NCBI GenBank assembly: GCA_002418005.1
Contig: DIDF01000092.1
Location: forward strand, 1-32,305
Reading direction: 5' to 3'
DNA: 32,305 nucleotides
DNA from: Lactobacillaceae bacterium UBA5807
GTDB taxonomy: Bacteria > Bacillota > Bacilli > Lactobacillales > Lactobacillaceae
Shown: one piece after another, positions 21,683-29,809 of the stretch
How positions within the stretch are numbered: position 1 is the stretch's first letter
Layout: each line of letters starts with the position of its first letter
Position numbers and translations under genes: made by a program
The notes under the pieces: generated by a model
What the model saw: only the letters and a program-made list of their open reading frames with translations
Database searches by the model: none
What the model was told of the DNA's origin: nothing

Positions 21683-24322
21683 ATGAAGGAATTAAGCAGT
21701 AGTCAAATTAGACAAATGTATCTAGACTTCTTTAAGGAAAAGGGACACACGATTGAACCAAGTGCTTCACTGATTCCTGTGGATGATCCAACATTACTTT
21801 GGATCAACTCAGGAGTTGCGACTATGAAAAAGTATTTTGATGGTAGTGTTGTTCCAAAGAACCCAAGAATGACGAGTTCTCAAAAAAGTATTCGGACTAA
21901 TGATATTGAAAATGTTGGGAAAACTCCTCGTCACCATACGCTTTTTGAAATGCTGGGTAATTTTTCTGTTGGGGATTACTTTAAAAAAGAAGCTATTACT
22001 TGGGCTTATGAGTTGTTGACCTCAGACAAATGGTTTGGTTGGGATCCTGACAAGCTTTATATGACTGTTTATCCAAAAGATACTGATGCTAAGAAGTATT
22101 GGGAAGCTCAAGGAGTTGCTCCTGATCACATCATTCCTATCGAAGATAATTTCTGGGACATTGGCCAAGGCCCTTCAGGCCCTGATTCTGAAATTTTCTA
22201 TGATCGTGGTGAAGATTTCGATAATCTTCAACCAGACGACCCGGAAAATTATCCTGGTGGGGAAAACGATCGTTGGCTTGAAGTATGGAATATTGTTTTT
22301 TCACAGTTTAACCACACTCCTCAAGATACTTATGAACCTCTTCCAAGGAAAAACATCGATACTGGGATGGGACTTGAAAGAGTTGTATCAATTTTCCAAC
22401 ATGCTCGAACTAACTTTGAAACCGATCTGTTCTTACCAATGATTAGAAAAACCGAAGAGCTTAGTGGCAAAAAGTATGATGATAATCATGCTGACGATGT
22501 TTCGTTTAGAGTGATTGCTGATCATGCACGAGCAATTACGGTTGCCATTGGTGATGGTGCTTTGCCTTCCAATGTTGGACGGGGATATGTTATTCGTCGT
22601 TTAATTCGAAGAGCAACAGTCAACGGTCGAAAACTCGGAATTGATGATTCCTTCCTTTATAAGCTTGTTCCTGTTGTTGGTGAAACTTTGAAGTCTTATT
22701 ATCCGGAAGTATTAAAGCAAGCCGATTATATTGCTAAGGTTGTTCGTTCTGAAGAAGATCGCTTCAACGCTACTTTGACTGACGGTTTGAAACTATTCCA
22801 AGAAGTTCTTAGAAAGGCCAAAGCTGATGGGAGTTCAACTATTGACGGAGCTACGGCCTTTAAGCTTTTTGATACCTATGGCTTTCCTTTGGAATTAACT
22901 CGGGAGCAGGCCGCTGAAGCTGGCGTCAAAGTTGACGAAAAAGGTTTTCAGGTTGAGATGCAAAAGCAAAAAGATCGGGCACGAAATGCTCGTAGCAATG
23001 CTAAGTCCATGGGTGTTCAACGAGATCTTCTGGTAGGCATTAAAGACAAAAGTGAATATGTCGGTTATGATACCTTATCGGTTGACAATGCAAAGGTTCA
23101 AGAGATTGTTGAAGATGAAAAATTAGTTGACCAAAGTAAAGGCGATACGGTTGAAGCAATTTTTGATAAAACACCATTTTATGCCGAAATGGGTGGTCAA
23201 GTTGCTGATCAGGGAGATATCTTAGATGAGGATGATGATAAGATTGGTGAAATTGTTGATGTTCAACATGCACCGAATGGTCAAAATCTTCATACTATCA
23301 AATTAGCTGAACCTTTAGTTAAAGGACAAACTTATAAACTTGTTGTTAATAAACTTCTTCACAGTCGAATCGAGAAGAACCATACTGCAACTCATTTGCT
23401 TGACCAGTCACTACGAAATGTTTTAGGTGGGCATACTCAACAGGCTGGTTCCTTAGTTGAGCCAAATTATCTTCGTTTTGACTTTAATCATTTTGGTCAA
23501 GTTACTAACGAAGACCTCAAAAAAGTCGAGGATATGGTTAATAAGGAAATCTTTAAAGAAATTGACGTTAAAACAACGGTAACTGACCCTAAGACAGGGA
23601 AAAAGATGGGTGCTATTGCGCTGTTTAGTCAAAAATATGGTGATAAAGTTCGGGTAGTCAGCATCGGAGATTTCTCGATTGAATTTTGTGGGGGTACTCA
23701 CGTAAACAACACCCGTGACATTGGATTATTTAAGATCGTTTCTGAATCCGGTGTTGGGGCTGGAGTTAGAAGAATTGAAGCTGTAACTGGTAAGGAAGCC
23801 TTTGCTATGCTTAACAGCGAAGAGGGCGAACTTCGTTCAATTGCCGATAATTTGAAAGTTCCTCAGCTTAAAGAAGTTCCTCATCGAGTTGAATTGCTTC
23901 AAAACGAACTAAAGGATGTACAAAGTAAAGAAGAATCTTTGGAGGATAAACTTGCTTCCGAACAAGCAAACAGTTTCTTTGACAATAAGCAAAAGGCCGG
24001 TGATAATACAATTATCACAGGTGTTATCAAAGATTCAGGCATGCAACAACTGAGACAACTTGCTGATACGTGGCGAGATAAAAAGCTTTCTGATGTTCTT
24101 GTTTTAGGTACTGGAAGTGGTGAAAAAGCTAATATTATCGTGGCAGTAAGTGACGATAAAGCTCATGCTGGTCTTTCTGCTTCGGATTTAATTAAAGCAA
24201 TTTCTAAGAATATTCAAGGTGGTGGCGGTGGTCGCCCAACTATGGCTCAAGCTGGTGGTAAAAAACCAGCTGGACTGCAGCAAGCTATGAGTGACGCGGT
24301 TAAATGGCTTGCCAAACAATAA
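21683..24322 (+). CDS. alaS: Alanine--tRNA ligase
   Basis: Charges tRNA-Ala and edits misacylated Ser/Gly. The 879-residue protein has the class II catalytic domain at the N-terminus (YLDFFKEKGH, LFEMLGNFSVGDYF, NIVFSQFN, NIDTGMGLERV), the editing domain with HTATH (His567, His571) and CGGTH (Cys669, His673) forming the zinc site, and the C-Ala domain with Gly-rich GGGGGRP near the end. ATG 21683 with AAGGAG at 21671-21676 is preferred over an in-frame upstream start at 21665, which lies in the terminator T tract. Expression is controlled by the T-box leader. Confidence 0.99.
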   Translation: MKELSSSQIRQMYLDFFKEKGHTIEPSASLIPVDDPTLLWINSGVATMKKYFDGSVVPKNPRMTSSQKSIRTNDIENVGKTPRHHTLFEMLGNFSVGDYFKKEAITWAYELLTSDKWFGWDPDKLYMTVYPKDTDAKKYWEAQGVAPDHIIPIEDNFWDIGQGPSGPDSEIFYDRGEDFDNLQPDDPENYPGGENDRWLEVWNIVFSQFNHTPQDTYEPLPRKNIDTGMGLERVVSIFQHARTNFETDLFLPMIRKTEELSGKKYDDNHADDVSFRVIADHARAITVAIGDGALPSNVGRGYVIRRLIRRATVNGRKLGIDDSFLYKLVPVVGETLKSYYPEVLKQADYIAKVVRSEEDRFNATLTDGLKLFQEVLRKAKADGSSTIDGATAFKLFDTYGFPLELTREQAAEAGVKVDEKGFQVEMQKQKDRARNARSNAKSMGVQRDLLVGIKDKSEYVGYDTLSVDNAKVQEIVEDEKLVDQSKGDTVEAIFDKTPFYAEMGGQVADQGDILDEDDDKIGEIVDVQHAPNGQNLHTIKLAEPLVKGQTYKLVVNKLLHSRIEKNHTATHLLDQSLRNVLGGHTQQAGSLVEPNYLRFDFNHFGQVTNEDLKKVEDMVNKEIFKEIDVKTTVTDPKTGKKMGAIALFSQKYGDKVRVVSIGDFSIEFCGGTHVNNTRDIGLFKIVSESGVGAGVRRIEAVTGKEAFAMLNSEEGELRSIADNLKVPQLKEVPHRVELLQNELKDVQSKEESLEDKLASEQANSFFDNKQKAGDNTIITGVIKDSGMQQLRQLADTWRDKKLSDVLVLGTGSGEKANIIVAVSDDKAHAGLSASDLIKAISKNIQGGGGGRPTMAQAGGKKPAGLQQAMSDAVKWLAKQ

Positions 24323-24354
24323 TTGTTACATGTCGGTTACATTTCCTCTGTTCG

Positions 24355-24383
24355 TTGTAGTTTTAACCTTTATCAGTTAGAAT
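24355..24383 (+). promoter_or_regulatory. Possible promoter for ireB-ruvX-yrzB
   Basis: TTGTAG (24355-24360) and TAGAAT (24378-24383) with a 17-base spacer, in the gap after alaS where no terminator is evident. The -10 is good and the -35 weak. A small hairpin ATGAC/GTCAT (24392-24406) sits just before the ribosome site. Confidence 0.4.
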
Positions 24384-24419
24384 TGATACAAATGACATTA
24401 CGTCATAGAGGTGAATAGT

Positions 24420-24701
24420 ATGAGTTCATTGGATAAAACAATGTTCTTTGATTTCAACAATGATAAGCCCAAAGATGTGAGGGACACCTTGTTAACGGTT
24501 TATCAAGCGTTGGAAGAAAAGGGGTATAATCCTTATAATCAAATCGTGGGATATCTTCTCTCTGGTGATCCAGCATACATTCCCAGAAATCGGGATGCTA
24601 GGAATCTGATCAGAAGGCATGAACGTGATGAAATTATTGAAGAACTAGTCCGTTTTTATTTGGATAATCATCCAAGTAAGAGCCAAAAGGATGACAAATG
24701 A
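24420..24701 (+). CDS. ireB: IreB (UPF0297/YrzL) regulatory phosphoprotein
   Basis: Encodes 93 residues. The sequence LDKTMFFDFN at the N-terminus and YNPYNQIVGYLLSGDPAYIPRN in the middle (given here in parts: YNPYNQIVGYLL, GDPAYIPRN) are typical of the family, which is dimeric and, in Enterococcus, a substrate of the PASTA kinase IreK that tunes cephalosporin resistance. A Thr near the N-terminus (Thr7) could be the phospho-acceptor, by inference. AGAGGTGA at 24407-24414 points to ATG 24420 rather than the upstream GTG 24411, which overlaps it. It overlaps ruvX by 4 nt (ATGA), the conserved ireB-ruvX-yrzB block. Confidence 0.93.
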   Translation: MSSLDKTMFFDFNNDKPKDVRDTLLTVYQALEEKGYNPYNQIVGYLLSGDPAYIPRNRDARNLIRRHERDEIIEELVRFYLDNHPSKSQKDDK

Positions 24702-25129
24702 AATTAATGGGGTTAGATGTAGGCTCAAAGACTGTTGGCGTTGCAATTAGTGATGCTTTTGGCTGGACTTCTCAAGGAATAGAGATTATTCCAATTGATG
24801 AAGAAAATAAGCAGTTTGGTCTGGATCGAGTAGCAGAATTGGTAAAAGAAAACTCGGTACAGGGATTTGTAGTTGGTTTACCAAAAAATATGAATAATTC
24901 CTTAGGTCCAAGGGCTGATGCTTCAAAAGCTTATGGGAAAATGTTGGAAGATAGGTTTCATTTACCAGTAGATTTTGAAGATGAAAGGTTAACCACCGTT
25001 GAAGCTCAGAGAATGCTAACCGAAGAAGCTGACATCTCGAGAAAGAAAAGAAAGAAAGTTATTGATAAACTTGCCGCGGTACTGATTCTACAGAATTATT
25101 TAGATAGTAAAGGCAAACTAACGAAATGA
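24698..25129 (+). CDS. ruvX: RuvX/YqgF Holliday-junction resolvase-like (pre-16S rRNA nuclease)
   Basis: A 143-residue RNase H-fold protein. It has GLDVGSKTVGVAISD (Asp of the catalytic set), GFVVGLPKNMNNSLGPRAD, DERLTTVEAQRML and KVIDKLAAVLILQ, the four family motifs. In Escherichia coli YqgF matures the 16S rRNA 5' end; a resolvase role is older family speculation and uncertain. The start codon overlaps the ireB stop, showing translational coupling. Nineteen bases separate it from yrzB. Confidence 0.95.
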   Translation: MKLMGLDVGSKTVGVAISDAFGWTSQGIEIIPIDEENKQFGLDRVAELVKENSVQGFVVGLPKNMNNSLGPRADASKAYGKMLEDRFHLPVDFEDERLTTVEAQRMLTEEADISRKKRKKVIDKLAAVLILQNYLDSKGKLTK

Positions 25130-25148
25130 TTGTGAGGTAATAAAGAAA

Positions 25149-25472
25149 ATGGCAGAAGATCCAGGACAACAACAAATTACTCTAGTTGATAAAGATGTTA
25201 AGAAGACAGTTTATGATGTTTTATTTACCTTTAAATCAGAAGATTTTAACCGTTCATATATTTTCATATATCCTGCAGGTAAAAAAGATAATGAACAGGT
25301 AAATGTAGAAGCGTATTCCTTACCTAAGGGTGACGATCCAAGTAATCCTCAGGGCGGTCAGCTTGAAGCAATTCAAACTGATAAAGAATGGGACATGGTT
25401 GAATCTGTTCTTCATACGTTCCTGCACGATGATGATAAAAATAATACCGACGATCAAGATAAGAAAAAGTAG
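25149..25472 (+). CDS. yrzB: DUF1292 protein YrzB
   Basis: Encodes 107 residues, very acidic at the C-terminus (Asp-rich end). The sequence ITLVDKDVKKTVYDVLFTF, SYIFIYPAGK and EAYSLPKGD is typical of the DUF1292 family found after ireB and ruvX in Firmicutes. The function is unknown. The ribosome site GTGAGGTAAT lies about 10 bases before ATG 25149. A strong terminator follows, ending the block. Confidence 0.88.
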   Translation: MAEDPGQQQITLVDKDVKKTVYDVLFTFKSEDFNRSYIFIYPAGKKDNEQVNVEAYSLPKGDDPSNPQGGQLEAIQTDKEWDMVESVLHTFLHDDDKNNTDDQDKKK

Positions 25473-25495
25473 TATTTTCTCGATTTTCGTTCAGC

Positions 25496-25539
25496 AAAAG
25501 GATTGAGTTCAAAGCGAACGTTTTGGCTCAGTCCTTTTT
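25496..25539 (+). terminator. Large intrinsic terminator after yrzB
   Basis: AAAAGGATTGAG (25496-25507) pairs with CTCAGTCCTTTT (25527-25538) in a 12-bp stem with one G-T pair and a T run after it. The 19-base loop can form a small inner hairpin (AAAGC/GTTTT around GAAC). Confidence 0.9.
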
Positions 25540-25569
25540 GAATGTAATTTGACTTGGGGAGTTTTAATA

Positions 25570-25824
25570 ATGGATAGCAATGTTAAAAGACGGTTTCGCG
25601 CAACAATTAATGGTAAAAATTATACGCTTTTAGGTAAGGCAACTCCCGCTCATATGCAGGCGGTTACCGAATTACTGAATGAACAATTTGATCAAATTAA
25701 AAAAAGTATGCCCAATTCTACTGAAGAGCAGCAAGCCATTTTAATAGCTTTTAATGCCGTTTCAAATCAGTTAAAATTAGAAGCACAGCTAAATCGTAAA
25801 TCTAGTACGCGCATAAAAAAATAG
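25570..25824 (+). CDS. zapA: ZapA-family cell division protein
   Basis: An 84-residue protein that matches ZapA, which bundles FtsZ and stabilises the Z ring. The N-terminal domain (VKRRFRATINGKNYTLLGKAT, about 4-24) and the coiled coil from about residue 42 (QFDQIKKSMPN to LKLEAQLNRKS) are recognisable. GGGGAG at 25556-25561 fits ATG 25570; an in-frame earlier ATG at 25549 overlaps this site. It starts the zapA-cvpA-mutS2 block found across Firmicutes. No promoter was evident between the yrzB terminator and zapA. Confidence 0.88.
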   Translation: MDSNVKRRFRATINGKNYTLLGKATPAHMQAVTELLNEQFDQIKKSMPNSTEEQQAILIAFNAVSNQLKLEAQLNRKSSTRIKK

Positions 25825-25841
25825 GTTAAGCAGGTAAAAAA

Positions 25842-26351
25842 TTGTTGATTGATTTAATAATTATTTTGATTTTGGTTTACGGAATTTTTGAGGGATTTCA
25901 TAGAGGCTTTCTGAGTGAACTGATAATGTTAATCAGTTACTTTGCTTCTTTTATTGTGGCCTTTTTATTTGGAGATCAAATTTCTCGATTTTTCATTGAA
26001 TTGTTTTCTTTTCATAGTACTTTATCGGTCACACTCACTCATTTAATTGTTTTTGGTATCCTTTTTTCTATAACGGATCGAATCATAAATTTAATTGGTG
26101 GAATCTTTCGCCCAATTTTTGAACTTCCTTTAATTAGACAACTTAATCAAATTCTCGGAGGAGTAGCCGGTTTTGCATCTAAGTACATTTTGATTTTAAT
26201 TGTTTTACTTATTTTTAGTGTCATTCCGGATAATCAAATTCAGAGTTCTATTCAGCAATCAAATGTTGCCGTGAGTATGTTAAATAAAACTCCATATTTA
26301 TCTGAAAAGATTCAAGAATTTAGTAACAGTATTGGCAGTGAGGTGAAATAA
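25842..26351 (+). CDS. cvpA: CvpA family membrane protein
   Basis: A 169-residue membrane protein with four hydrophobic segments (about 1-16, 24-45, 63-84 and 103-130). The N-terminal LILVYGIFEGFHRGFLSEL and the segment after it match CvpA, a family originally named for colicin V production and since linked to cell-envelope integrity. Function in Gram-positives is unclear. The likely start is TTG 25842 (or the adjacent TTG 25845) after a modest AGGT site at 25832. It is between zapA and mutS2, 6 bases before the latter. Confidence 0.85.
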   Translation: MLIDLIIILILVYGIFEGFHRGFLSELIMLISYFASFIVAFLFGDQISRFFIELFSFHSTLSVTLTHLIVFGILFSITDRIINLIGGIFRPIFELPLIRQLNQILGGVAGFASKYILILIVLLIFSVIPDNQIQSSIQQSNVAVSMLNKTPYLSEKIQEFSNSIGSEVK

Positions 26352-26357
26352 ATACCC

Positions 26358-28727
26358 ATGGATAACAAGGTCTTAGAAACTTTAGAGTATGACAAGATAA
26401 AAGGCCAACTTGCAGCTTTTTTAACTACGGAACGGGGTAAGTTTTTGGTAAAAAATTTGCGACCCAGTTCTGACGGTGACAAAGTTTCAAAAGCACTTTT
26501 GGAAACTGCTGATGGGGCAGATATTATTCGATTAAATCAGGAGATTCCGGTTCCTAAACTAAAAGATATAACTCCATCAATGAAACGGCTAAGAATCGAA
26601 AATGCTAACTTAAGTGCTACGGAGTTATCTCACATTGAAAAGGTTTTAAGAGCTGGCAAAGCAATTAATGATTTTTTTAAGGATTTCTCGGAAAATGAGA
26701 AAATAACTTTTCGAGTTATTCCTGAAATTGTCGCGAAAATTGTTCTTTTTCCAGAAGAAACAAAACGAATGGTGAACTCAATTGCAGATGATGGCAGCAT
26801 CTTGGATTCAGCTTCTTCTCATCTTGCTAGTATTCGAAGATCTATTTCAACTACGCAATCTAATATTCGAGCCAGAATGAATAAATTTATTAAGGGTTCG
26901 GAATCTAAATATCTGAGTGAGCCAATTATAACCGTTAGAGAGGATAGGTTTGTTTTACCTATTAGAGCAGAATATAAAGCTCACTTTGGTGGGATAGTTC
27001 ACGATCAGAGTGCTTCTGGGCAAACGCTTTACGTTGAACCAAGTAATGTTGTCGAAATGAATAATCAACTTCGTCGAGATCAGTTGGAGGAAAGAAATGA
27101 AATCAGAAAAATATTAGCCGAATTAACTGAAATGTTGCGGCCTCACCGTCAGGAAATTTTGGCTAATATGGATTTGATTGCAAGGCTGGATTTTATTAAT
27201 GCAAAAGCTAAGTATGCTGATCAACAAAAAGCAACTTTACCAATAATTTCTGAAAACAATGTCATTGATTTACATCAGGCCCGCCATCCGCTTATTGATC
27301 CTAAAAAAGTGGTTCCCAATGATATAAAGATCGGCGATTCTTATCGGACAATTATTATTACCGGTCCAAACACTGGTGGAAAAACAATTACCATCAAAAC
27401 GGTTGGTATTTTACAGTTAATGGCTCAATCTGGTTTGTTTATAACTGCTCAAGAAGAAAGCCACGTTGGCATTTTTGATAATATTTTTGCCGATATTGGT
27501 GATGATCAATCAATTGAGGCAAACTTGAGTACTTTTTCTTCGCACATGGATAATATAATTTCTATTCTGAAAAAAATTTCGAAAAATAGCTTAGTTTTAA
27601 TTGATGAACTGGGTGCTGGAACTGATCCAAAAGAAGGAGCTGCCCTTGCCATGGCAATCACTGATGCAATTGATGCCATTGGCAGTGAATTAATTGTGAC
27701 CACTCATTATCCAGAATTAAAGGCCTTTGCTTATAATCGGGATAATACAATCAATGCTTCTATGGAGTTTGATTCTGAGACTCTTGAACCAACATATAGT
27801 TTTATGATTGGAGTTCCTGGACAAAGTAATGCGCTAAATATTGCCAGACGTTTGGGTTTACCTGAAAATATTGTTGATTCGGCTAAAAGTTTCACAGATG
27901 ATCAAAATCAGGATATTAACAATATGATTGAAGAATTAACTAATCAGACCCGTTTAGCTCGTGAACGCTCTAATGAATTAGCTAAGCAGTTGGCCGATTC
28001 AACTAAGCTACATTCTGAACTTTCGGAACAATTTACTAAGTATCAAGAGAACAAAGAAAGATTGTTAACTCAGGCTCAAGAAAAAGCAAATGAACTGGTT
28101 TCTTCGACTAAGAAAAAAGCTGATAAAATTATTGCTGATATTCATAAAAAAGAAGCAAAGGTTGGCCAAACTGCAGTCAAAGAAAACGAATTAATTGATG
28201 CAAAGGGAGCTTTAAACTCACTTGAAGTCGCCCCGACTTTAAAACACAACAAAGTTTTGAGCCGAGAAAAAGCAAGGCATAATTTCCATGTCGGTGATGA
28301 TGTTTTGGTCAAGTCATATGGTCAGCAAGGAACTTTATTGAAAAAAGAAAAAAGTGGCAAGTGGGATGTTCAGCTTGGTATTTTAAAAATGAAGATTGAT
28401 GAAAGTGACCTTGAAAAAATTAGTCCCTCTAAAGTTGCCAAACCTAGGTATCAAACTCAAGTTTCCCGAACAAGATCGAGTGGGATTTCGCCAACTTTGG
28501 ATTTACGAGGACAAAGGTATGAAGAGGCTATGTATCAATTAGACCAATACATTGATTCTGCTTTATTAGCTGGATATCCGACAGTTACAATTATTCATGG
28601 TAAAGGAACAGGAGCTTTGCGCCAAGGAGTTACCGAGTATTTAAAACGTAACTCAAGAGTTAAAAGTTTTGGATACTCTGCGCCCAACGCTGGTGGTGAT
28701 GGCTCGACTATCGTCAAATTTAAATAA
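26358..28727 (+). CDS. mutS2: MutS2/RqcU, Smr-domain ATPase
   Basis: Encodes 789 residues. MutS2 lacks mismatch-binding domains but has the MutS-like clamp and ATPase: Walker A GPNTGGKT (336-343), STFSSHMDNI and LIDELGAGTDPKEGAALA. A coiled coil spans about 510-620, and the C-terminal Smr nuclease domain has LDLRG (714-718) and HGKGTG (747-752). The protein was first seen as an anti-recombination factor; in Bacillus it is also a ribosome-collision factor feeding ribosome quality control. The ribosome site AGGTGA overlaps the cvpA end. The Smr LDLR and HGKGTG motifs are intact, so endonuclease activity is plausible. Confidence 0.97.
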   Translation: MDNKVLETLEYDKIKGQLAAFLTTERGKFLVKNLRPSSDGDKVSKALLETADGADIIRLNQEIPVPKLKDITPSMKRLRIENANLSATELSHIEKVLRAGKAINDFFKDFSENEKITFRVIPEIVAKIVLFPEETKRMVNSIADDGSILDSASSHLASIRRSISTTQSNIRARMNKFIKGSESKYLSEPIITVREDRFVLPIRAEYKAHFGGIVHDQSASGQTLYVEPSNVVEMNNQLRRDQLEERNEIRKILAELTEMLRPHRQEILANMDLIARLDFINAKAKYADQQKATLPIISENNVIDLHQARHPLIDPKKVVPNDIKIGDSYRTIIITGPNTGGKTITIKTVGILQLMAQSGLFITAQEESHVGIFDNIFADIGDDQSIEANLSTFSSHMDNIISILKKISKNSLVLIDELGAGTDPKEGAALAMAITDAIDAIGSELIVTTHYPELKAFAYNRDNTINASMEFDSETLEPTYSFMIGVPGQSNALNIARRLGLPENIVDSAKSFTDDQNQDINNMIEELTNQTRLARERSNELAKQLADSTKLHSELSEQFTKYQENKERLLTQAQEKANELVSSTKKKADKIIADIHKKEAKVGQTAVKENELIDAKGALNSLEVAPTLKHNKVLSREKARHNFHVGDDVLVKSYGQQGTLLKKEKSGKWDVQLGILKMKIDESDLEKISPSKVAKPRYQTQVSRTRSSGISPTLDLRGQRYEEAMYQLDQYIDSALLAGYPTVTIIHGKGTGALRQGVTEYLKRNSRVKSFGYSAPNAGGDGSTIVKFK

Positions 28728-28748
28728 ACTAAGTTGTGTGCAATCTAG

Positions 28749-28776
28749 TTGTATTTTGGCTTTATTTTGTTAAAAT
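28749..28776 (+). promoter_or_regulatory. trxA promoter
   Basis: TTGTAT (28749-28754) and TAAAAT (28771-28776) with a 16-base spacer, in the gap between mutS2 and the AGGAGG site of trxA. Confidence 0.6.
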
Positions 28777-28804
28777 TAAATTATTAGAAATAGGAGGTTT
28801 TAGC

Positions 28805-29116
28805 ATGGTTAAAGAAACAACGGATCAAACTTTTGAAAAAGACACCGCCAAGGGTGTAACTTTGACTGATTTTTGGGCAACTTGGTGTGGTCCTTGTAGA
28901 ATGCAATCTCCAGTAGTAGAAAAACTTGCTGAGGAGAGAAATGATGTCACTTTCAATAAAATGGATGTTGATGCAAATCCAAAAACTCCTCAGGAATTTG
29001 GAATAATGAGTATTCCAACCTTGGTAATTAAAAAAGATGGTCAAGTTGTTGACAAAGTGATTGGCTACCATTCAAAAGAACAACTCGCTAAAGTTTTAGA
29101 TCAGTATACCGATTAA
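28805..29116 (+). CDS. trxA: Thioredoxin
   Basis: A 103-residue thioredoxin, a general protein-disulfide reductase. The active site WCGPC is at residues 27-31 (Cys28, Cys31) within DFWATWCGPCRMQSP, and the cis-proline loop reads IMSIPTLVIKKDGQVVDKVIG. ATG 28805 is set by TAGGAGGT at 28792-28799; the upstream in-frame start near 28736 would place the promoter inside the gene. It is monocistronic with its own promoter and terminator. Thioredoxin after mutS2 is common in Lactobacillales and Bacillales. Confidence 0.98.
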   Translation: MVKETTDQTFEKDTAKGVTLTDFWATWCGPCRMQSPVVEKLAEERNDVTFNKMDVDANPKTPQEFGIMSIPTLVIKKDGQVVDKVIGYHSKEQLAKVLDQYTD

Positions 29117-29117
29117 T

Positions 29118-29150
29118 AAAAAATTGACTGCTTCAGCAGTCAATTTTTTT
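29118..29150. terminator. Bidirectional terminator between trxA and yslB
   Basis: AAAAATTGACTGC / GCAGTCAATTTTT around a TTCA loop, with an A run at the left and T run at the right, so it works for both the rightward trxA and leftward yslB. It overlaps the yslB stop codon. Confidence 0.92.
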
Positions 29151-29679
29151 ATTTTGTTTCAGTTGAGTCACTTGAGACAGCGGATTTTTGAGAGTCTTCT
29201 TGCAATTTAAATATTTTTGAATTTGGTTCTAGGTCGTTTGTGGTTTTACTGCCAAGGTAGCAAATTATATCAACGATTCCCTTTTTGGCATTAATCTTTT
29301 CGATTTCAGCCTCCGATTTGCGTCGGTTAATGAACTGGCAATTCTCGGCAATTAGCCCAGTTTCTAAATAAAAATCTGGGTTTGAAAAAAGACTTAGTCT
29401 TTTTTCAACAACATTTCCACTCAGCTCCCAAGATATTTGGTCGGTTGCTTCTTTTCTAATTGTCAAATTTCCCAGGTTAAACTGTTTAAAAAATAATTCT
29501 AACTGGTCATAATTTGCTAAACGGTACTTACGAGCGGTATATTTTCCGGCCCAATATAATATCTCATGAGAATCACTGCCTAAAATTGATTGAAGCAGGT
29601 CATCTCTTAACAAAAACTGGCCTAAATCATCTTTTAAACTACTATCATTAATTAACTCTGTATAAGCATCATTATCCAT
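29149..29679 (-). CDS. yslB: YslB family protein (DUF2507)
   Basis: A 176-residue soluble protein matching DUF2507/YslB: DDLGQFLLRDDLLQSILGSD, then ILYWAGKYTARKY, FFKQFNLGNLTI and ETGLIAENCQF. The C-terminal 40 residues are polar and charged (Ser, Glu, Lys). YslB is conserved next to murI or the succinate region in Bacillus and lactobacilli, but its function is unknown; the fold resembles a V4R-type (4-vinyl reductase-like) domain according to family knowledge. GGAGA at the minus-strand equivalent of 29687-29691 sits 8 bases before ATG 29679. It is the only gene on the minus strand in the window, convergent with trxA and divergent from murI. Confidence 0.85.
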   Translation of the reverse strand: MDNDAYTELINDSSLKDDLGQFLLRDDLLQSILGSDSHEILYWAGKYTARKYRLANYDQLELFFKQFNLGNLTIRKEATDQISWELSGNVVEKRLSLFSNPDFYLETGLIAENCQFINRRKSEAEIEKINAKKGIVDIICYLGSKTTNDLEPNSKIFKLQEDSQKSAVSSDSTETK

Positions 29680-29714
29680 TGTTTAATCTCCATTTGCTAA
29701 GAAATCATACAAAC

Positions 29715-29720
29715 ATTATA
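29715..29720 (-). promoter_or_regulatory. -10 element for yslB
   Basis: ATTATA on the plus strand reads TATAAT on the minus strand, 36 bases before the yslB start codon. No convincing -35 is seen 16-18 bases upstream. Confidence 0.4.
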
Positions 29721-29749
29721 CAATAAAATAAAGAATATCATATGACTAG

Positions 29750-29778
29750 TTGCCATTGTTTCAATTATGAAAGATAAT
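29750..29778 (+). promoter_or_regulatory. murI operon promoter
   Basis: TTGCCA (29750-29755) and GATAAT (29773-29778) with a 17-base spacer. It faces away from the yslB promoter in the 130-base divergent gap and precedes the murI ribosome site by about 20 bases. Confidence 0.65.
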
Positions 29779-29809
29779 AAAGAGTAGCTATTAGGAAGAA
29801 GGGATTTTG

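Noticed and set aside
24315..24327. Palindrome AACAATAATTGTT at the alaS stop
   Set aside because: Short, AT-rich and without a T run or promoter overlap. Probably chance; a nearby direct repeat GTTACAT (24325 and 24336) is equally likely to be chance.
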